From Chloroflexota bacterium (GTDB lineage Bacteria > Chloroflexota > UBA11872), in the NCBI GenBank assembly GCA_028874175.1, contig JAPPLN010000113.1, positions 44,059 through 108,058 on the forward strand: DNA of 64,000 bases. Reading direction: 5' to 3'. The notes under the pieces are model-generated. The model was not told where the DNA came from and made no database searches. It was given only the letters and a program-made list of their open reading frames with translations. Position numbers and translations under genes: made by a program. Numbering within the stretch: the first letter of the stretch is position 1; each line of letters starts with the position of its first letter. Of the stretch, positions 58,301 to 64,000 are shown piece after piece.

Positions 58301-59218
58301 CTAGGGCACGCGCACGCCGGTGGTGTTGGTATTGACGCGGTAGACGCTGCCGCGGGCGGTGACGAAGAGGGTGGACCAGTCGGGGCCGCCCCAGGCGAGG
58401 TTGGCGGGTTGCTCGGGGAACTTGACGAGGCCGACCACGGTGCCGTCACGCTCGATCACCCACACGGCGTTGCCGGGTCCGGTGGACCAGAGGCGGCCGT
58501 TCATATCGCACTTCATGCCGTCGGGGTTGTTGGGTTCGGGGTAGGGATCCATGTCGACGAACTGGCGCGAGTTGTCCAGCGTGCCGTCGTCCGCAACATG
58601 GAAGGCCCAGATGTCGCGCGGTCCGCCTGAGTCGCCGATATACAGCGTGGCTTCGTCAGGTGAGAAGGCGAGCCCGTTGGGCTTGAGGAAGCGGTCGCTC
58701 AGGAGGGTGAGGGCACCGTCCGTTCCCAGACGGTAGACGCCGCAGACCGGCTGTTCCTGGACCTCCGGCGGCAGGTCAATAATCCCGTAGGGCGGGTCGG
58801 TGAAGTAGATGTCGCCGTTGCGCTTGACGACGATGTCGTTGGGGCTGTTCAAGCGTCCGCCGTTGAAATGGGTGGCGATGGGCGTGGGCTGGTTGTTCTG
58901 GTCGAAGCGCAGGACGGCGCGCGCGCCGTGGGTGCAACCGAGCAGGCGGCCTTCGCGGTCGAGGGTGAGGCCGTTGGTGGAACCGTTGAAGGCGCGGAAA
59001 GTCGTGAGCTCGGGGCCTTCGGGCAGCTGGCGCCAGCGGCAGATCCGGTCGTTGGGAATGTCGCTGAACAGCAGGTGGTCGCCGCGCCAGACGGGGCCCT
59101 CGGTGAAGCCGAGACCGCCGGCGATGCGTTCCAGGTTGGTGCCGGGCTCGATCAGCTCGGCGAGGCGCCCGGACACGTCCTCCAGCTCAACGTCGAAATG
59201 CGGGATCGGTTCGGCCAC
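58301..59218 (-). CDS. SMP-30/gluconolactonase family protein (proposed GTG start)
   Basis: GLGFTEGPVWRGDHLLFSDIPNDRICRW; LNSPNDIVVKRNGDIYFTDPPYG. Confidence 0.9.
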   Translation of the reverse strand: MAEPIPHFDVELEDVSGRLAELIEPGTNLERIAGGLGFTEGPVWRGDHLLFSDIPNDRICRWRQLPEGPELTTFRAFNGSTNGLTLDREGRLLGCTHGARAVLRFDQNNQPTPIATHFNGGRLNSPNDIVVKRNGDIYFTDPPYGIIDLPPEVQEQPVCGVYRLGTDGALTLLSDRFLKPNGLAFSPDEATLYIGDSGGPRDIWAFHVADDGTLDNSRQFVDMDPYPEPNNPDGMKCDMNGRLWSTGPGNAVWVIERDGTVVGLVKFPEQPANLAWGGPDWSTLFVTARGSVYRVNTNTTGVRVP

Positions 59219-59372
59219 GGTGCGGGCTCCAAAGGACAAGTCTCGTTGGCACCGATATTGCCCGATTCGCGATCTGCCGGTCACGTTCCCGCGCTGTGGG
59301 AACTGTGCGGGTTGCGGCAAACCCAGCGCAGGCGCACGATGAGGCTGGCGATGGCTTCGGACGGTGATCACC

Positions 59373-60308
59373 ATGACCAACGACCTGCCACAGGTTCCGC
59401 CCGTGACACTGGGGCGGTCGGGCGTGCGGTCCACCAAGCTGGCGCTGGGGTCGGCCAACTGGATCGGCCGGGTGGGCGACGAGGCCTACGTCGAGCTGTT
59501 GCGCGAGGCGTTCCGCCTTGGCATCCGCCATGTCGATACCGCGCCCTCTTATGCGCAGGGATGGCTGGTGGAACGGCTGAAAGAAGCCGAGGCTCCCGAC
59601 GACCTGCTGATCGTCACCAAGATCGGGCGCTACATGGGCGACGACGGTATCGAGTACGACTTCGGTCCTGATCGAGCGGTGCGCAGCGTGCACGACAGCC
59701 TGGCGGAGCTAGGGCTGGAGCGCCTGCCGGTTGTCAAGGTGCATGACGCGAGGCCCGACCACTGGGATCAGATCATGGCGCCACACGGCATGCTGGCCGC
59801 GCTGCGGCGACTACAGAGCGAGGGCCTGGTAGGTGCAATTGGTACGGCGGTGGGGAACGCGGACTTCGCGGCAATGGCGGCCGAGAGCGGGGAGTTCGAC
59901 ATCATCGGCTCGTACCACCACTACACGCTGCTCAACCAGGACGCGGCCCGGCGCATCCATCCGCACGCGCGGCGGCATGACCTGGGCGTGATCAACATCA
60001 GCCCGTTCGGCGGGAACATCCTAGGCACGGGCGCGGTGCCAGGTGCACGTTACAGCTACCGGGAGGCCGCGCCCGAGGTACTGAACGAAGTGCGGGACAT
60101 GGAGCAGCGCGCCCAGGCTCACGGGCTGGACCTGCCGACGGCGGCCCTGGCCTACTCGCTGGCTTGCCCGGACATCAACGTCAACGTGATTGGTCCAACC
60201 TCGATCGAGGAATTGCACGCCGATGTGGCGGCCTTGAGAGTGGCCGAGGAGTTCGGGAACTTCGGCGATATCGTGTCGCCGGTTGAGTTTCCGAACGACT
60301 GGTTCTAG
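59373..60308 (+). CDS. Aldo/keto reductase family protein
   Basis: LGRSGVRSTKLALGSANW...GIRHVDTAPSYAQG...VKVHDARPDHWDQI. Confidence 0.9.
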   Translation: MTNDLPQVPPVTLGRSGVRSTKLALGSANWIGRVGDEAYVELLREAFRLGIRHVDTAPSYAQGWLVERLKEAEAPDDLLIVTKIGRYMGDDGIEYDFGPDRAVRSVHDSLAELGLERLPVVKVHDARPDHWDQIMAPHGMLAALRRLQSEGLVGAIGTAVGNADFAAMAAESGEFDIIGSYHHYTLLNQDAARRIHPHARRHDLGVINISPFGGNILGTGAVPGARYSYREAAPEVLNEVRDMEQRAQAHGLDLPTAALAYSLACPDINVNVIGPTSIEELHADVAALRVAEEFGNFGDIVSPVEFPNDWF

Positions 60309-60320
60309 GGGTGCGCGGAC

Positions 60321-63300
60321 TCAGGCGACTGCGACGCTGTCCTTGCCGAATTGGGCGCTGAGTTCGCCGAGGAGTGATTCGCCGGGCTGGACGGTGTTGG
60401 GCCAGCGGAGGCGGGCGACGGATCCGTCGGTCTTGACCACGTGGAGATGCAGGGGCGTTGGGCCTTCGTTGGCGGCGACCGCGGCGTCCAGGCGCTTGAG
60501 CAGGTCGAGATCGAAGCTGGGGTCGGGGCTGCGGCGGAGGGTGACAACCACACGCGCGGGCGGGGGACCCTCAGACGGCGCTGGCGGGGTGGGCTCCTCG
60601 ATTTCGGGCGTCGGTGGCGTGCCGTTCGCTGGATCCCTGGTCAAGCCATTTGCGCCATTGCCGGCCGTGCCGGGGGCAGCAGCGCTCTTGGTTTTGTCCG
60701 GAGACTCGCCGGGCATTGGGTCTGTCACAGGTTCGACTGGCGCGGGGGAAGTGGAGCCATTGGCGGGTGTGTGGGCGGGCTCAGTTGGGCGCTGTTCTGC
60801 GGGCGCATCCGGCTCGTACTCGGCGGAAGTGTCGGAGGCCCCAGGCGCGGGAATAACGGCGTCTTCTTCGGCCTTCCTGATGTTCGCGGGTTCAGGTACA
60901 GGCTCGGGAACATAGAAATCGCCAGACTTGTCGTCGCCCGGCATCGGGAGGCTGTCCTCGCTGCCGGGCTGTTCGGGAACCGCATGCCCATTCTCGTCTG
61001 CCGCCTCCGATTCTGCGCCGTTCGATGTGGCGGCCGACAACGGGTACAAGTTGTCGGCCAGCATCCGCGGTGAGGAGTCGTCGCCTTCAATACGTCCAGT
61101 AGCCAGGACCACGCGGTCGTTGCTGAGTTCTGGCGAAATGCGCTGCCAGACGCGCGGGAAGCAGATCACCTCGATGGCGCCCGGTAGATCCTCCAGGGTC
61201 ACGGCGCCCATCATCTGACCCTTGCGAGTCATAAACGACCGCAGACTGGAGACGATTCCACCGATTGTCATCGTCTGGCCGTGGTGCGTGTCTTCGAGCT
61301 CGTAGATGCGGGCGTCGACGTTGGCTGCGAGTTGTTCGCCGATGGCCGGGTCGGAGAGTGGGCTGGGGGTGACGTATAGCCCCAGCAGTTCTTTCTCCCA
61401 ACGGCGGCGATCGGCCTCGGCGGCGGCCGGAACGTCGGGCAGCTCAAGCGCGGGTTCAGTCGCCTCCGGCAGCAGCCCGATGCCGAACATGGTCGTCTGG
61501 CCCGCCGCGCGATCGGCTTGCGTGCGCTGGCCGCGCTTCATGGCCGGTTCCAGCGCCTCCAGCATTGCCTGCCGCTCGCCCAGCTCGTCCAGGGCGCCGA
61601 CCTTGATCAGCGACTCCCAGGCGCGCTTGGGCGCTCGGCGCAAGTCGACTCGCTCGCAGGCGTCGGACAGGGAATTGAATGGGCCGCCCTCCTGGCGAGC
61701 CGCCGCGATGGCCTCGACGGCAGCCTCCCCCACGTTCTTAATGGCCGTCAGCCCAAACACGATTGAGTCGCCGCTGGGCTCGAACGTGACGCCGCTCTGG
61801 TTGATGTTGGGCGGCAGGACGTTGACGCCGAGGAGTTCGGCTTCCATACGAGTGCTGGCGACTTTGCCGACATCGCCCGCGTCGGTGTCCAGCAGAGCGG
61901 TGAGGAACTGCACGGGATAGTGCGCCTTGAGCCAGGCGGTCCAGTAGGCGATGACGGCGTAGGAGACGGCGTGGGCCTTGTTGAATCCGTAGCCGGCGAA
62001 GGGCTCGATCAGCGCAAAGATCTCCTCGGCGACGTCGTTCGGAATCCCCTCCTGCACGGACCGCGACACGAACTTCTCGTGCTCGCTTTGCAGCGCTTCA
62101 CGGATTTTCTTCCCGACGGCTCTACGGAAGTTGTCGGCTTCATCCCACGAGTAGCCGGCCAGGTGGCGGGCGATCATTAGCACCTGGTCGGCGTAGACGA
62201 GCACGCCGTAGGTTTCGCTGAGGATTGGCTTGAGCCGTTCGTGAAGGTAGGTGGGCGCTGTCCGGCCGTGCTTGCGGTCGATGTAGATGGGGATGTTGGC
62301 CATCGGCCCGGGGCGGTAGAGCGCGATGATTGCGGCGACTTCGCCGATGCTGGTGGGGGCCAGTTCGCGCAGCGTGCGGGTCATGCCGGCGCCTTCCATC
62401 TGGAAGATGCCGACCGTGCGGCCGCGCCGCAGCAGGGCAAAGGCCTTGTCGTCGTCCAGCGGGATGTCCTGCGGCGCCAGCGCCTCACCGGTGGCCTGCT
62501 CCACCAGCCGCAACGCGTGCTGGATGGTGCGGAAGTTGGAAAGACCCAGCACGTCCAGTTGCAGCAAGCCGATCTTTTCAATGGTCTGGAAGGTGAACTG
62601 CGCGACCGGGCGGCCCTCGGCCGAGCGCGTGAGGGGTACGTGCTCCTGCAGGGGATCCCTGGACACCACAAGCCCGGCGGCGTGGGTGGACGCGTGGCGC
62701 GCGACACCCTCGATGCGCTGGGCGGAATCCAGCAACCGCCGGACGGCGTCGTCCTCCTGGTAGAGACGCTTGAGTTCGTCAACTTCGTCCAGCGAGCGGC
62801 CGATGGTGTAGGGATCGACGGGGTTGACGGGAATCTGCTTGGCCACCCGGTCGGTCAGGCCGTATTCCATGCCGAGGACGCGCCCGACATCGCGGACCGC
62901 GGCGCGGGCGGCCAGGGTTCCGAAGGTAACGATCTGGGCCACGTGGTCGGCGCCGAAGCGACGAATCATGTACTCGATGACTTCGTCGCGGCGGTCGCTG
63001 GGAAAGTCCATGTCCACGTCGGGCATGGAGCCTTTGCGGCCGATGGTCAGGAAGCGCTCGAAGATGATGTCGTGCTCGATCGGATCGATGTCCGACATGT
63101 CGGTGGCGTAGGCGACGAGGCTGCCGTTCACCGAGCCCCGTGGGGCGGTCAACATGCCTAGGCCGCGCGCGAAGTCGAAGATTTCGCGCACCAGCAGCAG
63201 GTATTCGCCGAAGTCGGTCTGGTCAATAACGTCGAGCTCATAGGCCAGGCGTTCGCGGTATCTGGCGTCGGCGTTTGGAAGGCGACGGGCCAGGCCCTCG

Positions 63301-64000
63301 GCGGCCAGTTCGGCGAGGTGCGACTTGACCGTGTGGCCCTTCGGCACCTCGACGGAGGGCATGGCGATGCGGCCGAACGGCAGGTCGAGGTCACAGCGCT
63401 CGGCGATGGCGACGGTGTTGGCCAGGGCGTCGGGCTGGTCGTCGAAGGCCTGGGCCATCTCCTCGGGCGACTTGAGGTACCACTCGCCCTCCATGCGCAT
63501 GCGGTCGGTGTCGGCTACCAGGCTGCCGGTCTGGATGCAGAGCAGGATGTCGTGGGCGTCCTTGTCGTCGGGCGTGAGGTAGTGGACGTCGTTGGAGGCG
63601 ACGAGGGGCAGGCCCAGGCCGCCGGCCAGCTCGATGAGGCCCTGGGCCAGGGGTTCCTGGTCGGGCAGGCCGGGGCGCTGGATCTCGACGTAGTAGTTCT
63701 CGGCGCCGAAGGTATCGGCGTGCCAGCGGGCGACCTCCTCGGCGCGGGCCGGATTGCCGGATGTGACCGCTCGTGAAAGTTCGCTGGAGGGGCAGCCGGA
63801 GAGGCAGATGAGGCCTTCGGCGTGGGTGGCCAAGAGGTCGCGGTCGACGCGGGGCTTGTAGTAGAAGCCGTCCAGGCTGGCCCGTGAGACCAGGCGCACC
63901 AGGTTGCGGTAGCCGGTGAGGTTGCGGGCGAGCAGGGTGAGGTGAAAGGAGCGGCGGTCGAGGGCGGGGTCGCGGTCGGTGTGGGAGCGGGGGGCGACGT
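60321..64000 (-). CDS. dnaE: DNA polymerase III subunit alpha (N-terminus beyond window end)
   Basis: GFYYKPRVDRDLL (PHP), GSVNGSLVAYATDMSDIDPIEHDIIFERFL, PDVDMDFPSDRRDEVIEY, FNKAHAVSYAVIAYWTAWLKAHYPVQF. Confidence 0.95.
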   Translation of the reverse strand, partial: VAPRSHTDRDPALDRRSFHLTLLARNLTGYRNLVRLVSRASLDGFYYKPRVDRDLLATHAEGLICLSGCPSSELSRAVTSGNPARAEEVARWHADTFGAENYYVEIQRPGLPDQEPLAQGLIELAGGLGLPLVASNDVHYLTPDDKDAHDILLCIQTGSLVADTDRMRMEGEWYLKSPEEMAQAFDDQPDALANTVAIAERCDLDLPFGRIAMPSVEVPKGHTVKSHLAELAAEGLARRLPNADARYRERLAYELDVIDQTDFGEYLLLVREIFDFARGLGMLTAPRGSVNGSLVAYATDMSDIDPIEHDIIFERFLTIGRKGSMPDVDMDFPSDRRDEVIEYMIRRFGADHVAQIVTFGTLAARAAVRDVGRVLGMEYGLTDRVAKQIPVNPVDPYTIGRSLDEVDELKRLYQEDDAVRRLLDSAQRIEGVARHASTHAAGLVVSRDPLQEHVPLTRSAEGRPVAQFTFQTIEKIGLLQLDVLGLSNFRTIQHALRLVEQATGEALAPQDIPLDDDKAFALLRRGRTVGIFQMEGAGMTRTLRELAPTSIGEVAAIIALYRPGPMANIPIYIDRKHGRTAPTYLHERLKPILSETYGVLVYADQVLMIARHLAGYSWDEADNFRRAVGKKIREALQSEHEKFVSRSVQEGIPNDVAEEIFALIEPFAGYGFNKAHAVSYAVIAYWTAWLKAHYPVQFLTALLDTDAGDVGKVASTRMEAELLGVNVLPPNINQSGVTFEPSGDSIVFGLTAIKNVGEAAVEAIAAARQEGGPFNSLSDACERVDLRRAPKRAWESLIKVGALDELGERQAMLEALEPAMKRGQRTQADRAAGQTTMFGIGLLPEATEPALELPDVPAAAEADRRRWEKELLGLYVTPSPLSDPAIGEQLAANVDARIYELEDTHHGQTMTIGGIVSSLRSFMTRKGQMMGAVTLEDLPGAIEVICFPRVWQRISPELSNDRVVLATGRIEGDDSSPRMLADNLYPLSAATSNGAESEAADENGHAVPEQPGSEDSLPMPGDDKSGDFYVPEPVPEPANIRKAEEDAVIPAPGASDTSAEYEPDAPAEQRPTEPAHTPANGSTSPAPVEPVTDPMPGESPDKTKSAAAPGTAGNGANGLTRDPANGTPPTPEIEEPTPPAPSEGPPPARVVVTLRRSPDPSFDLDLLKRLDAAVAANEGPTPLHLHVVKTDGSVARLRWPNTVQPGESLLGELSAQFGKDSVAVA

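Overview
High-GC bacterial chromosomal window, apparently origin-proximal (gyrA, mnmG, dnaE and a perfect parS-type palindrome; no parA/parB or oriC seen). No tool was run; taxonomy is not assigned (the gene content looks Chloroflexota-like, a weak guess). Core content: hppA C-terminus, uppP, an argC-argJ-argB-argD-argH operon, two glycosyltransferases, lysC, a bifunctional-nuclease family gene, sugar/GT-type genes, nrdR, accD-accA, comF, clpC, moaC, gyrA, two DUF4349-type lipoproteins, mnmG, pgsA, two Gfo/Idh/MocA oxidoreductases, ABC exporter, CDF transporter, AOR + MoaD-like, SMP-30-like, AKR, and partial dnaE. Accessory content is concentrated at about 26.0-33.0 kb (RCC1-repeat protein bracketed by copies of a dispersed palindromic repeat, two Phd/VapC-type toxin-antitoxin modules, a decayed antitoxin paralogue, an AlbA_2/Schlafen-type ATP-binding protein) plus MntA/HepT-like (49.2 kb) and FitAB-like (57.6 kb) modules. 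Best candidates for something undescribed: (1) a translationally coupled four-gene membrane cassette at 42.8-46.7 kb ending in a truncated HflK/SPFH-like protein; (2) an NrdR with two tandem zinc ribbons and a NrdR-box-like palindrome in its own promoter region; (3) a secreted glycoside-hydrolase-like protein fused to a CxxCH cytochrome-c-like module; (4) shared palindromic operators for the TA modules and a covarying hairpin repeat family. No rRNA, tRNA or CRISPR array was recognised.
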